From NCBI GenBank assembly GCA_030157655.1, contig JAOAUK010000026.1, positions 1 to 64,000 on the forward strand: a DNA stretch of 64,000 nt, read 5' to 3'. The position numbers were made by a program, and so were the translations under genes. The notes beneath the pieces are model-generated. The model did no database searches and was not told where the DNA came from. It saw only the letters and a program-made list of their open reading frames with translations. This stretch comes from Polynucleobacter sp. GTDB taxonomy: Bacteria; Pseudomonadota; Gammaproteobacteria; Burkholderiales; Burkholderiaceae. Below, piece by piece: positions 11,444 to 22,754 of the stretch (position 1 is its first letter; each line of letters opens with the position of its first letter).

Positions 11444-12133
11444 ATGCGTCGACCTTTATGGTTTTTTGATTTAGACAACACGCTACACGACGCATCTAGC
11501 GATATATTTCCCTACATTAATGATGCAATGACGAGCTTTGTGGCTCGTCATTTGCATTTAGATCGAGATGCAGCGAGCCAGGTTCGCAATCAATATTGGC
11601 AACGGTATGGCGCCACCTTGTTGGGATTGGTTAGGCATCACGCGATAGACCCACATGAGTTTTTGTATGAAACCCACCGTTTTGATGAGTTGAGCGGAGC
11701 ACATTTAGATGATTTATCAAATATCGTTAAGGGTGAAAAAGGGCTTCGTCAGTTATTAAATAGATTGCCAGGGCGTAAGATTTTGCTAACCAACGCACCA
11801 CGAGCCTATGCGGAAAAAGTCCTTCAAGAGTTGGGTATTGGGGGTTGTTTTGAAGCGGTTGAAGCGATTGAGGATATGGAAGTGCATCGGCAATGGCGAC
11901 CTAAGCCAGATCATTTAATGATTAGACGGTTACTCAGAAAGTATCGTTGCGCTCCTAATCGAGCAGTTTTGGTGGATGACACTCTGGGGCATTTGAGCGA
12001 GTATTCAAAATTAGGCTTAAAGACTGTCTGGTTTAAAAGACATGTTAGGACTTACACCCATAATCGAGGTAATGTTTCTCTAGAAGTACAATCAATGCAT
12101 CAATTATTTAAAAGTTGGCAGAAACTCAAATGA
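11444..12133 (+). CDS. HAD-family pyrimidine 5'-nucleotidase
   Basis: WFFDLDNTLHDASSDIFP; KPDH...VLVDDTLGHL. Confidence 0.9.
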   Translation: MRRPLWFFDLDNTLHDASSDIFPYINDAMTSFVARHLHLDRDAASQVRNQYWQRYGATLLGLVRHHAIDPHEFLYETHRFDELSGAHLDDLSNIVKGEKGLRQLLNRLPGRKILLTNAPRAYAEKVLQELGIGGCFEAVEAIEDMEVHRQWRPKPDHLMIRRLLRKYRCAPNRAVLVDDTLGHLSEYSKLGLKTVWFKRHVRTYTHNRGNVSLEVQSMHQLFKSWQKLK

Positions 12134-12786
12134 ACTCACCATTTAATCAAGTGCCTATGACCAATGACTCCACCCAGGATCCTGCTGCGCCAGTTCGCAA
12201 ACGTCCGCGTCCTGGTGAGCGCAGAATACAAATTCTTCAGGTATTGGCTGAGATGTTGGAGAACCCTAAAGGGGATCGAGTGACAACAGCAGCTTTGGCG
12301 GCTAGGTTAGACGTTTCTGAAGCAGCCTTGTACCGACATTTTGCAAGTAAAGCTCAGATGTTTGAGGGCTTGATAGCATTTATCGAGCAAACAATTTTTG
12401 GCTTGATCAATCAAATTACAGAGCGTGAAGAGGCAGGGGATCGTCAAGCTCAGGAAATTTTGATGGTTTTATTGGGGTTTGGGGAAAAGAACCCTGGCAT
12501 GACTAGAGTTTTGTTGGGCGATGCCTTGTGGTTAGAGGATGAGCGCTTGCAGGACCGCATTGCCCAGATATTTGAGCGCATTGAATCTTCTTTGAAGCAG
12601 TCTTTACGGATTGCTCAAACACAAGGTCGTTTCCCTCAATCTGCTGATGGTAATGAGGTGAGCTCAAGAGCTGCCATGATGATTAGTTATGTGGTGGGGC
12701 GTTGGCATCGTTATGCACGAAGCGGCTTTAAAAAGGCCCCTACTGAGTTTAGCGACCTACCTATGAGAGTTTTATTCTCAGTATGA
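12130..12786 (+). CDS. slmA: Nucleoid occlusion factor SlmA / TetR family
   Basis: [55 protein letters not shown] overlaps upstream stop (ATGA). Confidence 0.9.
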   Translation: MNSPFNQVPMTNDSTQDPAAPVRKRPRPGERRIQILQVLAEMLENPKGDRVTTAALAARLDVSEAALYRHFASKAQMFEGLIAFIEQTIFGLINQITEREEAGDRQAQEILMVLLGFGEKNPGMTRVLLGDALWLEDERLQDRIAQIFERIESSLKQSLRIAQTQGRFPQSADGNEVSSRAAMMISYVVGRWHRYARSGFKKAPTEFSDLPMRVLFSV

Positions 12787-13925
12787 GTCTAGGAGTAGTT
12801 AAGCCAGAGACCCTTCACTTTGCAGAACCTCTGAGTTTGCAAAGTGGGGCAAGCATTGCCAATTACAACTTGGTTGTAGAAACCTATGGCAAGTTAAATG
12901 CTAAAAAAGATAACGCGGTTTTAATTTGCCATGCCTTAAATGCTTCGCATCACGTTGCAGGCATTAGTGCTGATAACCCAGATAGCATTGGCTGGTGGGA
13001 CAACATGGTTGGGCCAGGTAAGCCAGTGGATACCAACAAGTTTTTTGTAATAGGCGTTAATAACCTTGGGTCATGCTTTGGCTCAACCGGTCCAATGAGC
13101 ATTAATCCCTCAACAGGCAAGCCTTATGGCGCATCATTCCCGGTGGTTACGGTGGAAGATTGGGTTAATGCACAGGCTAGAGTTGCAGACCACTTTCAGA
13201 TCGAGAAATTTGCAGCAGTCATGGGTGGCAGTTTAGGCGGTATGCAAGCCATGGCTTGGAGCATGATGTATCCAACTAGAGTTGCTAACTGCATTGTGGT
13301 TGCTTCTACGCCAAAATTGTCCGCACAAAACATCGCATTTAATGAAGTTGCTAGAAGTGCGATTTTGAGTGATCCAGATTTTCATGGTGGCGACTACTAC
13401 GCACATAACGTTAAACCACGAAGAGGTTTAAGGGTTGCCCGAATGATTGGCCACATCACTTATTTGTCCGATGATGACATGGCTGAAAAATTTGGCAGGG
13501 AGCTGCGTAGAGCTGAGGGCGCCTCGGATGAATATAACTTCAGCTTTGATGTTGAATTTGAGGTTGAAAGTTATCTGCGCTATCAAGGCGAAAAGTTTGC
13601 GGATTATTTTGATGCCAACACTTATTTATTGATTACGCGTGCGTTAGATTATTTTGATCCTGCTAAGGCGTATGCCAACAACTTAAGTGCAGCGATGAAG
13701 GATGTTATTGCTAAGTTCTTGGTGGTGAGCTTCACAACCGATTGGCGCTTTGCGCCAGATCGTAGCCGAGAGATTGTTAAGGCTTTGCTTGATAACAAAT
13801 TAGACGTTAGTTATGGTGAAATTGATGCTCCACACGGGCACGATGCATTCTTATTAGAAGATCCTCGTTACCATGGCTTAGTGAGAGCTTATTTTGAACA
13901 AATTGCCATGGGGGTAAATCCATGA
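12783..13925 (+). CDS. metX: Homoserine O-acyltransferase
   Basis: [37 protein letters not shown] motifs. Confidence 0.95.
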   Translation: MSLGVVKPETLHFAEPLSLQSGASIANYNLVVETYGKLNAKKDNAVLICHALNASHHVAGISADNPDSIGWWDNMVGPGKPVDTNKFFVIGVNNLGSCFGSTGPMSINPSTGKPYGASFPVVTVEDWVNAQARVADHFQIEKFAAVMGGSLGGMQAMAWSMMYPTRVANCIVVASTPKLSAQNIAFNEVARSAILSDPDFHGGDYYAHNVKPRRGLRVARMIGHITYLSDDDMAEKFGRELRRAEGASDEYNFSFDVEFEVESYLRYQGEKFADYFDANTYLLITRALDYFDPAKAYANNLSAAMKDVIAKFLVVSFTTDWRFAPDRSREIVKALLDNKLDVSYGEIDAPHGHDAFLLEDPRYHGLVRAYFEQIAMGVNP

Positions 13926-14506
13926 TGCGTTCTGATTTCGCCGCAATTGCAAAGTGGATTAAGCCTGGTGCACAAGTCTTAGATGTGGGCTGTGGCGATG
14001 GCACTCTTTTGAATTACTTAAAAGAATCAAAGGCGGCGCACGTCTATGGTGTCGAGCTTGCGGATGATAAGGTATTGGCTTGCGCACAAAAAGGGTTAAA
14101 TATTGTTCAGCAAAACCTAGAGGGTGGTTTGGCACTTTTTGAAGACAATAGTTTTGATACGGTGATTTTGTCTCAAACGTTACAAACTATTCATCAAACA
14201 GCAAGAATATTGAGCGAGATTGCACGCGTTGGTAATGAGTGCATTGTTTCGTTCCCAAACTTTGGCCACTGGTCACATCGAGCATCTGTAGCTTTGGGCC
14301 GTATGCCTGTGTCTAAGTCTTTGCCATACCAATGGTATGACACGCCAAACGTTAGGGTTCTCACAATTGCTGATTTTGAGGCATTGGCCCCAGCTGTTGG
14401 TTTGCAGTTGCTAGATAGAGTTGTTCTTCATGATGGTCAAGCCGTTCAATTTTTACCTAATTTAAGAGGCAGTCTTGCAATCTATCGAGCGCGTCGGGCC
14501 GGGTAA
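13922..14506 (+). CDS. metW: Methionine biosynthesis protein MetW
   Basis: [12 protein letters not shown]; overlaps metX by 4 bp. Confidence 0.94.
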   Translation: MMRSDFAAIAKWIKPGAQVLDVGCGDGTLLNYLKESKAAHVYGVELADDKVLACAQKGLNIVQQNLEGGLALFEDNSFDTVILSQTLQTIHQTARILSEIARVGNECIVSFPNFGHWSHRASVALGRMPVSKSLPYQWYDTPNVRVLTIADFEALAPAVGLQLLDRVVLHDGQAVQFLPNLRGSLAIYRARRAG

Positions 14507-15734
14507 AGCTAAGGCATTACTGGTTTGCGTTTTTCTAGGGTTCTCTAGCGGCTTACCTTTATTCATACTTTATAACCTCTTATCAGCGTGGTTAAAAAGT
14601 GAGGGCGTCGATTTAAAAGCCATTGGTTTATTTGCCTTAGTTGGAATGCCCTACACCTGGAAGTTTTTATGGGCGCCCGCTATGGACCGATTTAACTTGC
14701 CATTCTTGGGTCGTCGACGTGGTTGGATGATCGCAACACAGATTGCAGTGATGATTGCGGTCATATTAATGGGGCAATTTAATCCGCGCACAGAAATCTG
14801 GATGGTTGTCTTTTTGGCATCCATTGTTTCTTTTTTGTCTGCAAGCCAAGATGTTGTTGTGGATGCGCATCGACGTGAGTGGTTAACTGAAGAGCAGATG
14901 GGCTCTGGTACAGCGCTCTTTGTAAATGCTTATAAATTATCAACGCTTGTGCCAGGCTCGTTATCTTTGATTTTGTCTGATTTGATGACGTGGGATTGGG
15001 TCTTTTTAATTACTGGCTTATTTATGTTGCCAGGAATTTTGACCACATTATTGGTTTCTGAGCCGAAGATGTATGGACCAGCACCCAAAACATTAAAAGA
15101 GGCTGTGATAGAGCCGTTTAATGAGTTTATGCAAAGGCGTGGCTGGCAGCATGCTTTATTAGTTTTGGCTTTCATATTTTTATACAAGCTAGGTGATTCA
15201 ATGGCAACTGCATTGGCCACACCTTTTTACATTGAGCTTGGATTTACAAGAACTGAAATCGGCTTAGTAGCTAAAAATGCTGGATTATGGGCAAGCATTT
15301 TAGGCGGCATCTTGGGTGCTTATTGGATGCTCAAAACTGGCGTTAATAAAGCGCTATGGTTGTTTGGTTTTTTACAAGCAGTGGCTATTATTGGTTTTGC
15401 AATTTTGGCTCAAACGGGCGCTGATTTATGGGTGTTAACTTGGGTGATTGGATTTGAGGCATTGTCTGTGGGCTTGGGTACAGCGGCTTTTACATCGTAT
15501 ATTGCGCTAGAAACCAATCCAAGATTTACAGCAACACAGTTTGCTTTATTTACGAGTCTATCTGCAGTACCAAGAACATTTATTAATGCGTTGACGGGTT
15601 ACATTGTTGAGCTAACCGGTTGGACTAACTTTTTTGTGATTTGTTTTATTTTGGCTATTCCTGGCTTGTTGTTGTTGCCTAAAATTGCCCCTTGGAACAA
15701 AGAAAAACAATCTGATTTTGAAAAATCTTTGTAA
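14475..15734 (+). CDS. ampG: MFS transporter, AmpG-like
   Basis: FLGFSSGLPLFILYNLLSAWLKSEGVDLKAIGLFALVGMPYTWKFLWAPAMDRF; TTG start uncertain. Confidence 0.85.
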   Translation: MQSIERVGPGKAKALLVCVFLGFSSGLPLFILYNLLSAWLKSEGVDLKAIGLFALVGMPYTWKFLWAPAMDRFNLPFLGRRRGWMIATQIAVMIAVILMGQFNPRTEIWMVVFLASIVSFLSASQDVVVDAHRREWLTEEQMGSGTALFVNAYKLSTLVPGSLSLILSDLMTWDWVFLITGLFMLPGILTTLLVSEPKMYGPAPKTLKEAVIEPFNEFMQRRGWQHALLVLAFIFLYKLGDSMATALATPFYIELGFTRTEIGLVAKNAGLWASILGGILGAYWMLKTGVNKALWLFGFLQAVAIIGFAILAQTGADLWVLTWVIGFEALSVGLGTAAFTSYIALETNPRFTATQFALFTSLSAVPRTFINALTGYIVELTGWTNFFVICFILAIPGLLLLPKIAPWNKEKQSDFEKSL

Positions 15735-15738
15735 TTAA

Positions 15739-16614
15739 ATGACATTTAATTATTTTAAAAATTTAAAAACATATAGCTCTGCTGCGCTGTTTGTTATTTT
15801 GACTGCTTGCGCTTCTTCTCCAAGGCATGTTGGGCCTGCTGATGGCGTTAAGGTTGGCGAGGGGTCCAGTTTGAAAAACATGGTGCCGGCAAGTCAGCTG
15901 GAGCAGTCAGCAACAAAGCAATACAACAGCATGAAGCAAAAAGCTTCACAAAAAAACGCCTTGGCGCCAGAAAATCACCCCCAAGTAATTCGCTTAAGAG
16001 CAATTGCGAAAAAAATTCTTCCTCATGCGTATGCATGGAACCCAGAGTCACAGGCATGGAAGTGGGAAATTAATTTATTTATTTCCGGTGAGGTGAATGC
16101 GTTTTGTATGCCTGGCGGAAAGATTGCTTTTTACACAGGCATTTTAGAAAAACTAAAGCTCAATGATGACGAGGTTGCAACGGTCATGGGCCACGAGATA
16201 GCTCACGCACTAAGAGAGCATGCGCGCGATCGAATTGCTAAAGCGCAAATAGGCAATATAGGCGCCAACGTCTTGTCATCCGCTTTAGGATTGGGGAATA
16301 TGGGTAGTCAAGCGCTAGGTCAGGGCTTACAAATATTAGGCTTGAGTTTTTCCCGTGCCGATGAGAAAGATGCTGATTTGGTTGGCATGGATATAGCAGC
16401 TCGAGCAGGTTATGACCCGCGCGCTGGAGTTTCTTTGTGGCAGAAGATGGGTCAGTTATCGCAAGATAAAGATAAGCAACCCGAATGGTTATCTACACAC
16501 CCATCTGGTGATTCGCGCATTTATGAAATACAAAGAAACATGATGGATGCACTAGTGCTGTATGCGCGCGCGAAAAATACCACCATTGATCGTTTGCCAA
16601 ATTACAAACCGTAA
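15739..16614 (+). CDS. M48 family metallopeptidase (lipoprotein)
   Basis: VMGHEIAHALREH HExxH motif; lipobox-like LTAC. Confidence 0.92.
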   Translation: MTFNYFKNLKTYSSAALFVILTACASSPRHVGPADGVKVGEGSSLKNMVPASQLEQSATKQYNSMKQKASQKNALAPENHPQVIRLRAIAKKILPHAYAWNPESQAWKWEINLFISGEVNAFCMPGGKIAFYTGILEKLKLNDDEVATVMGHEIAHALREHARDRIAKAQIGNIGANVLSSALGLGNMGSQALGQGLQILGLSFSRADEKDADLVGMDIAARAGYDPRAGVSLWQKMGQLSQDKDKQPEWLSTHPSGDSRIYEIQRNMMDALVLYARAKNTTIDRLPNYKP

Positions 16615-16615
16615 G

Positions 16616-17395
16616 TTATGGGTTTTCGTAGTCAACGATGAGTGGTGCGTGATCAGAAAACTTTTCTGATTTGTAAATTTCTACTCTCTGCGCTTTACCG
16701 CCAATAGTTGGCGTGGCTATTTGATAGTCAATGCGCCACCCAACATTTTTTGCATAAGCCTGCCCTCTTTGACTCCACCATGTGTAACACGCATCTTCAG
16801 TGTTTGGGTGTAAATGTCTATAAACATCGACAAAACCAACTTGAGAAAAAAGTTGCGTCATCCACTCGCGTTCTTCGGGTAGGAAACCAGAGTTTTTGAT
16901 ATTGCCTTTCCAGTTTTTAAGGTCGATTTCTTTGTGGGCAATGTTTATGTCGCCACATAAAATGATTTCAAGGCCTTCTTTTTTAAGGACCTCTAGGTGT
17001 GGCATAAATAAATCTAGAAATCTAAATTTAGCCTCTTGTCTTTCTGGTGCGCTGGATCCAGACGGGAAGTAGGCTGAGATAACAATCAGGTTGCCAAATC
17101 TAGCTTCAACATATCGACCTTCTGCATCAAATTCACCATTATCAAAGCCAATTTTTACGGCATCGGGTTTTTGTTTGGAGTAAAGACCTACGCCGCTGTA
17201 GCCCTTTTTTTGAGCATATTGAAAAAAACCATGGTAACCATTGGGGCTCAATAGTGAGCTATCTAAGTCAGCCTCTTGAGCCTTAAGCTCTTGAATACAA
17301 AGGATGTCTGGGCTTTGAGTGTGAATCCATTCAAAAAAACCTTTTTTAGCGGCTGAACGAATACCATTGAGGTTGGCGGTAATGATGCGTAACAT
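16616..17395 (-). CDS. xth: Exodeoxyribonuclease III
   Basis: [48 protein letters not shown]. Confidence 0.93.
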   Translation of the reverse strand: MLRIITANLNGIRSAAKKGFFEWIHTQSPDILCIQELKAQEADLDSSLLSPNGYHGFFQYAQKKGYSGVGLYSKQKPDAVKIGFDNGEFDAEGRYVEARFGNLIVISAYFPSGSSAPERQEAKFRFLDLFMPHLEVLKKEGLEIILCGDINIAHKEIDLKNWKGNIKNSGFLPEEREWMTQLFSQVGFVDVYRHLHPNTEDACYTWWSQRGQAYAKNVGWRIDYQIATPTIGGKAQRVEIYKSEKFSDHAPLIVDYENP

Positions 17396-17402
17396 CTCGG
17401 TT

Positions 17403-18074
17403 ATGACTTCCAATCAAGAAAACTTTAAAAACGAATTTATTAATTTTGCCCTAGATGCCAAGGTTTTAGCTTTTGGCGAATTTAAAACAAAGGCAGGACG
17501 ATTATCCCCATATTTCTTTAATGCAGGCGGCTTTAATGATGGAGCTTTATTAAAAGCGCTGGGTGAGTTTTATGCAAAAGCATTGATTAGTTCTGGTATT
17601 CAGTTTGATATGTTGTTTGGACCGGCTTATAAAGGCATTACTCTGGCTGCCACGACAGCTGTCGCTTTGGCTGCCATGGGTAGACCCGTACCATTTTGTT
17701 TCAATCGGAAAGAAGCCAAGGATCATGGTGAGGGTGGCACGCTAGTTGGGGCTCCTTTGGCGGGTCGCGTGGTTATTATTGATGACGTTATTTCTGCGGG
17801 CACATCTGTGAGAGAGTCTGTAGACATCATCAAGCAGTCAGGAGCCACCCCTGCGGCTGTATTAATTGCCTTGGATCGTATGGAGCGAGCTGGCACTGCA
17901 ACTGAAATTGCAGATACATCAGCAGTTCAAAATGTGGAAAAAGAATTTGGCATGCCAGTTGTATCAATTGCTAATTTGGCAAGCTTGATGAGTTTCCTGG
18001 AGTCAAGTAAGGACTCTGCACTACAACAATATTTGCCAGCTGTTAAAGCGTACCGCGATAAATACGGCGTTTAA
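17403..18074 (+). CDS. pyrE: Orotate phosphoribosyltransferase
   Basis: [36 protein letters not shown]; start could also be 17382/17385. Confidence 0.94.
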   Translation: MTSNQENFKNEFINFALDAKVLAFGEFKTKAGRLSPYFFNAGGFNDGALLKALGEFYAKALISSGIQFDMLFGPAYKGITLAATTAVALAAMGRPVPFCFNRKEAKDHGEGGTLVGAPLAGRVVIIDDVISAGTSVRESVDIIKQSGATPAAVLIALDRMERAGTATEIADTSAVQNVEKEFGMPVVSIANLASLMSFLESSKDSALQQYLPAVKAYRDKYGV

Positions 18075-18081
18075 TTAGAGC

Positions 18082-18957
18082 TTATTCGAGGGTTACTTCA
18101 CCCTCGAAAACTGTTACCGCCGGACCTGTCATCATTACATCGCTATTTAGCGATGTTTGACCATGCCACTCTATTGATAAGTCTCCTCCGCGAGTATGAA
18201 CGAGGACGGGGGAGTCTAGTTGACCACGAAGAATGCCTGCCACTACAGCAGCGCAAGCACCTGTGCCGCAGGCCAATGTTTCACCTGAGCCTCTTTCAAA
18301 GACTCTTAATTTAATTTCATTTCTGTTTAGGACTTGTAAAAATCCAGCATTCACTTTTTTAGGAAAGGCCGCATGCTTTTCAATTTCCGCCCCCGCAGTT
18401 GTCACGGGCGCCAAATCTACGTCGTTGACTATTTGTACAGCGTGAGGATTACCCATGGATACAGCGGATACCCAAGCAGGTCCATTAGATAGTGGTAGTT
18501 CGTAAAGAGTTGATGCACCCTCTTTCTTAGAGTTTAAGCCGTCATCAATAAACGGAATGTCAGCAGGGGTCAAAATGGGGGCGCCCATATTCACGATGAC
18601 TTGCCCATCATCAGTTTCTGTGAGACTTAGTATGGTGTGAGCCACTTGTACCCGGACTGTTTTGTTGGTGGTTAGACCTTTTTCTCTCACAAAGCGAACA
18701 AAACAACGTGAGCCATTACCGCATTGCTCAACTTCTGAGCCATCGGAGTTAAAAATTCGATAGCGAAACTCTGCTCCGACCACGGTTGGCTTTTCAACTA
18801 GGAGAATCTGGTCAGCGCCAATACCAAACTGGCGATGGGCTAATCTGGCCCATTGTTCTTTGGTAATAGGTGATAGGTCCTGTGCTAAGCCATTGAGAAC
18901 AATGAAATCATTCCCGGCGCCATGCATTTTGGTAAAGCGTAAAGTTGTTCTTGTCAT
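18082..18957 (-). CDS. dapF: Diaminopimelate epimerase
   Basis: [32 protein letters not shown]. Confidence 0.97.
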   Translation of the reverse strand: MTRTTLRFTKMHGAGNDFIVLNGLAQDLSPITKEQWARLAHRQFGIGADQILLVEKPTVVGAEFRYRIFNSDGSEVEQCGNGSRCFVRFVREKGLTTNKTVRVQVAHTILSLTETDDGQVIVNMGAPILTPADIPFIDDGLNSKKEGASTLYELPLSNGPAWVSAVSMGNPHAVQIVNDVDLAPVTTAGAEIEKHAAFPKKVNAGFLQVLNRNEIKLRVFERGSGETLACGTGACAAVVAGILRGQLDSPVLVHTRGGDLSIEWHGQTSLNSDVMMTGPAVTVFEGEVTLE

Positions 18958-18958
18958 A

Positions 18959-18982
18959 GGGGTAAATATACAGGCTTACCCC
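18959..18982 (-). promoter_or_regulatory. Hairpin abutting dapF start codon (GGGGTAA/TTACCCC)
   Basis: 7-bp perfect inverted repeat with 10-nt loop ending 2 nt before the dapF ATG. Confidence 0.45.
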
Positions 18983-19015
18983 AAAAATGAGAATGTTATA
19001 GAATTTAGGGTATTC

Positions 19016-19098
19016 GCCGAGTTAAGACAACTTGCGGGGCGAATTAAAACTATCCGCTAAAGCGTCGCCGCACTTGGTAATACTCGGCACGTGTTGTC
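19016..19098 (+). promoter_or_regulatory. Candidate pseudoknotted 5' leader of metK
   Basis: GCCGAGT(19016-19022)/ACTCGGC(19082-19088) and GACAAC(19026-19031)/GTTGTC(19093-19098) interleave as A-B-A'-B'. Confidence 0.35.
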
Positions 19099-19122
19099 GG
19101 TTATCTAACTAAGGAGCAGCAA

Positions 19123-20289
19123 ATGGCTAACAATTATTTCTTTACTTCAGAGTCTGTGTCTGAAGGCCACCCAGATAAAGTATCTGATCAAATTTCTGAT
19201 GCAATTCTTGACGCAATTTTGGCGCAAGATCCAACCGCACGCGTTGCTGCCGAAACTCTTTGTAACACTGGTTTAGTGGTTCTTGCGGGCGAAATCACTA
19301 CAACAGCAAACGTTGATTACATCAATGTGGCGCGCGACACAATTCGTCAAATTGGCTACGACAATACTGAATACGGCATTGACTATAAAGGTTGCGCAGT
19401 TTTAGTGGCGTACGACAAGCAAAGCCCGGATATCGCTCAAGGTGTAGATAAAGCCCATGATGATGGTTTGGATCAAGGTGCTGGCGACCAAGGCTTGATG
19501 TTTGGTTATGCAGTTGATGAAACGCCTGAGTTAATGCCTTTGCCAATTCACTTGTCACACCGTTTGGTAGAGCGTCAAGCTGATTTGCGTCGCGATGGCC
19601 GCTTGAACTGGTTGCGCCCTGATGCAAAGTCTCAAGTTACTTTGCGCTATGTTGATGGCAAGCCAGACGCTATCGATACCATTGTTTTATCAACACAACA
19701 TTCACCAGATATTTCTTTAGAAAAATTGCGTGAGGCTGTGATCGAAGAAATTATCAAACCAGTTTTGCCTAAAGAGCTAATTAAAGGCGAGATTAAGTAT
19801 TTGGTTAACCCAACAGGCCGCTTTGTGATTGGTGGACCTCAAGGCGATTGCGGTCTAACCGGCCGCAAGATCATCGTTGATACATATGGCGGCGCAGCCC
19901 CTCATGGTGGTGGCGCATTCTCAGGCAAGGACCCTTCTAAGGTTGACCGTTCAGCTGCCTATGCGGGTCGCTATGTGGCGAAAAATATCGTGGCAGCCGG
20001 TTTGGCAAGCAAGTGTTTAGTACAGATTTCTTATGCGATTGGTGTAGCTCAGCCGACCTCAGTGATGGTTAGCACATATGGCACAGGTAAGATTTCTGAT
20101 GAGAAGATTGCTGAGTTGGTACGTACTCACTTCGATCTTAGGCCAAAAGGCATCGTAAAAATGTTGAATTTATTACGCCCAATTTATCGTAAAACGGCAG
20201 CCTATGGACACTTTGGGCGCGAAGAGCCAGAGTTCACATGGGAAGCAACAGATAAGGCTGCAGCATTAAAAGCGGCTGCTGGTTTATAA
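19123..20289 (+). CDS. metK: S-adenosylmethionine synthetase
   Basis: [44 protein letters not shown] at 19111. Confidence 0.98.
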   Translation: MANNYFFTSESVSEGHPDKVSDQISDAILDAILAQDPTARVAAETLCNTGLVVLAGEITTTANVDYINVARDTIRQIGYDNTEYGIDYKGCAVLVAYDKQSPDIAQGVDKAHDDGLDQGAGDQGLMFGYAVDETPELMPLPIHLSHRLVERQADLRRDGRLNWLRPDAKSQVTLRYVDGKPDAIDTIVLSTQHSPDISLEKLREAVIEEIIKPVLPKELIKGEIKYLVNPTGRFVIGGPQGDCGLTGRKIIVDTYGGAAPHGGGAFSGKDPSKVDRSAAYAGRYVAKNIVAAGLASKCLVQISYAIGVAQPTSVMVSTYGTGKISDEKIAELVRTHFDLRPKGIVKMLNLLRPIYRKTAAYGHFGREEPEFTWEATDKAAALKAAAGL

Positions 20290-20299
20290 TTTTTCAAAA

Positions 20300-20389
20300 C
20301 CTCTAAGGAGCGTTGCGAGGTGTTTGGTTCAGCCAAGCACCCTAGGCTTAGAGGGAGGCAAATGCCTTTAGCAACGACGCTCGCTAACC
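20300..20389 (+). promoter_or_regulatory. SAH riboswitch (S-adenosylhomocysteine) upstream of ahcY
   Basis: CCTCTAAG/CTTAGAGG P1 stem, conserved GGAGCGTTGC and GCAACGACGCTC pairing, position directly before ahcY. Confidence 0.88.
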
Positions 20390-20418
20390 TGTGAAGTGAT
20401 TGGTTGGCGAGCTTTTTT
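20379..20418 (+). terminator. Intrinsic terminator of the SAH riboswitch expression platform
   Basis: GCTCGCTAACC / GGTTGGCGAGC (one G-U) followed by TTTTTT; 5' arm shares GCTC with the aptamer helix. Confidence 0.85.
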
Positions 20419-20451
20419 ATTTGCTCTCCAAGAACTTCCTAATAGCTTGGA

Positions 20452-21897
20452 GTGAACATGAACAAACCTACAGATTTAAATATTCTTAAGGACTGCGCGA
20501 TTGCCGATATTTCTTTGGCCAATTGGGGTCGTAAAGAAATTGCCATTGCAGAAACAGAAATGCCTGGTTTGATGGCAATTCGTGAAGAATTTGCAGCTAG
20601 CCAGCCGTTGCGTGGCGCACGTGTTACTGGTTCATTGCATATGACCATTCAAACAGCTGTCCTGATTGAAACATTAGAAGCGCTTGGCGCTGAAGTCCGC
20701 TGGGCCTCTTGCAATATTTTCTCAACACAAGATCATGCTGCAGCTGCGATTGCCGCTAATGGCACACCTGTTTTTGCTATTAAGGGCGAAACATTAGAAC
20801 AATATTGGGAATTCACTCACCGCATTTTTGAGTGGCAAGATGGCGGTTATTCAAACATGATTTTGGATGATGGTGGCGATGCAACGATGTTGTTACATTT
20901 GGGCGCAAAGGCTGAAAAAGATCAATCAGTTTTAAATCACCCAACAAGCGAAGAAGAAACAGTGTTATTTGCTTCAATCAAAGCTAAGTTGAAAGTCGAT
21001 CCTACTTGGTACTCAGTACGTCTAGAAAAAGTGAAGGGCGTTACAGAAGAAACAACCACAGGCGTACATCGTCTATATCAAATGCACGCTAAAGGCGAAT
21101 TAAAGTTCCCTGCAATTAACGTTAATGACTCGGTAACAAAGAGCAAGTTTGATAACTTGTATGGTTGCCGTGAGTCATTGGTTGACGGCATTAAGCGTGC
21201 AACGGATGTGATGGTTGCAGGTAAGGTGGCTGTTGTGGCTGGTTATGGCGATGTGGGTAAGGGTTCTGCACAAGCATTGCGCGCTTTATCTGCGCAGGTT
21301 TGGGTAACAGAGGTGGATCCAATTTGTGCACTACAAGCAGCGATGGAAGGTTATCGCGTGGTAACAATGGATTACGCAGCTGATAAAGCAGATATTTTTG
21401 TTACGGCCACAGGTAACTACCATGTAATTACTCATGATCACATGGCAAAGATGAAAGACCAAGCCATTGTTTGTAACATTGGTCACTTCGATAACGAAAT
21501 TGATATTGCTGGTATTGAAAAATACAAATGGGAAGAAATTAAGCCGCAAGTTGATCATGTGATTTTCCCAGCGAGCAATGGTCAGCCAGAAAAGCGCCTC
21601 ATTATTTTGGCTAAAGGCCGATTGGTGAATTTGGGTTGTGGTACAGGCCATCCTTCATATGTAATGAGCTCATCATTTGCTAACCAAACAATTGCTCAAA
21701 TTGAATTGTGGACAACTGCTGAGACAGGTAAGTATCCTGTTGGTGTTTACACGTTACCTAAACATCTCGATGAGAAGGTTGCGCGTTTACAGTTGAAGAA
21801 GCTGAATGCTCAATTAACTGAGTTATCAGATCAGCAGGCTACATACATCAATGTTAAAAAAGAAGGCCCTTACAAGCCTGATACATACCGTTATTAA
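20452..21897 (+). CDS. ahcY: Adenosylhomocysteinase
   Basis: [37 protein letters not shown]-terminal YKPDTYRY; annotated from the ORF start, an ATG also at 20458. Confidence 0.97.
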   Translation: MNMNKPTDLNILKDCAIADISLANWGRKEIAIAETEMPGLMAIREEFAASQPLRGARVTGSLHMTIQTAVLIETLEALGAEVRWASCNIFSTQDHAAAAIAANGTPVFAIKGETLEQYWEFTHRIFEWQDGGYSNMILDDGGDATMLLHLGAKAEKDQSVLNHPTSEEETVLFASIKAKLKVDPTWYSVRLEKVKGVTEETTTGVHRLYQMHAKGELKFPAINVNDSVTKSKFDNLYGCRESLVDGIKRATDVMVAGKVAVVAGYGDVGKGSAQALRALSAQVWVTEVDPICALQAAMEGYRVVTMDYAADKADIFVTATGNYHVITHDHMAKMKDQAIVCNIGHFDNEIDIAGIEKYKWEEIKPQVDHVIFPASNGQPEKRLIILAKGRLVNLGCGTGHPSYVMSSSFANQTIAQIELWTTAETGKYPVGVYTLPKHLDEKVARLQLKKLNAQLTELSDQQATYINVKKEGPYKPDTYRY

Positions 21898-21924
21898 TTA
21901 GTTAATACTAAAGAAAGAAATTAG

Positions 21925-22752
21925 ATGGAATTGAGCGTTGAATTTTTCCCGCCAAAAACTGCAGAAGGTGCTGCAAAGTTACGTTCTGTACGAGAGCAAC
22001 TGGCGGCAGCGCTTAAACCCACGTTTTTTTCAGTAACGTTTGGTGCTGGCGGCTCCACTCAAGATGGAACGCTAGCAACCGTTAAAGAGATCCATGAGGC
22101 CGGTCAACAGGCTGCGCCTCATTTGTCTTGTGTTGGTAGTTCCAAAGAGAACATTAGAGAGTTGCTGGCGCAATATAAAGCGCTTGGCATTAATCGCATT
22201 GTTGCTTTACGAGGTGATTTGCCTTCTGGCATGGGCCAGTATGGTGAGTTCCATCATGCTGATGAGTTGGTCTCATTTATTCGCGGTGAGACAGACAGCC
22301 ATTTTCATATTGAAGTGGCTGCTTATCCAGAAATGCATCCGCAAGCCAAGTCTATGGCTGATGATGTTTTAAGGTTTGCAAACAAAATGAAGGCGGGTGC
22401 AGATTCTGCAATCACCCAGTACTTCTTTAATAGTGATGCATATTTTAGGTTTGTCGATGAGGCAGCTAAGTTGGGCGTTGATCAGCCGATTGTTCCTGGA
22501 ATTATGCCAATTACAAATAGTACTCAGCTGTTACGTTTTTCTGATGCCTGTGGCGCAGAGGTACCACGATGGATTCGTTTGCGCTTGCAATCATTTGGGG
22601 ACGATACTGCTTCAATTAAAGCATTTGGCTTGGATGTTGTTACTGATCTATGTGATCAGTTAAGTGTTGCTGGCGCTCCTGGCTTGCATTTCTATAGCCT
22701 CAATCAAGCTGATACAACTTTAAGTATCGCCAAAAACTTAAATTTAATTTAA
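21925..22752 (+). CDS. metF: Methylenetetrahydrofolate reductase
   Basis: SVEFFPPKTAEG, VTFGAGGSTQDGT, ALRGDLP. Confidence 0.96.
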   Translation: MELSVEFFPPKTAEGAAKLRSVREQLAAALKPTFFSVTFGAGGSTQDGTLATVKEIHEAGQQAAPHLSCVGSSKENIRELLAQYKALGINRIVALRGDLPSGMGQYGEFHHADELVSFIRGETDSHFHIEVAAYPEMHPQAKSMADDVLRFANKMKAGADSAITQYFFNSDAYFRFVDEAAKLGVDQPIVPGIMPITNSTQLLRFSDACGAEVPRWIRLRLQSFGDDTASIKAFGLDVVTDLCDQLSVAGAPGLHFYSLNQADTTLSIAKNLNLI

Positions 22753-22754
22753 TT

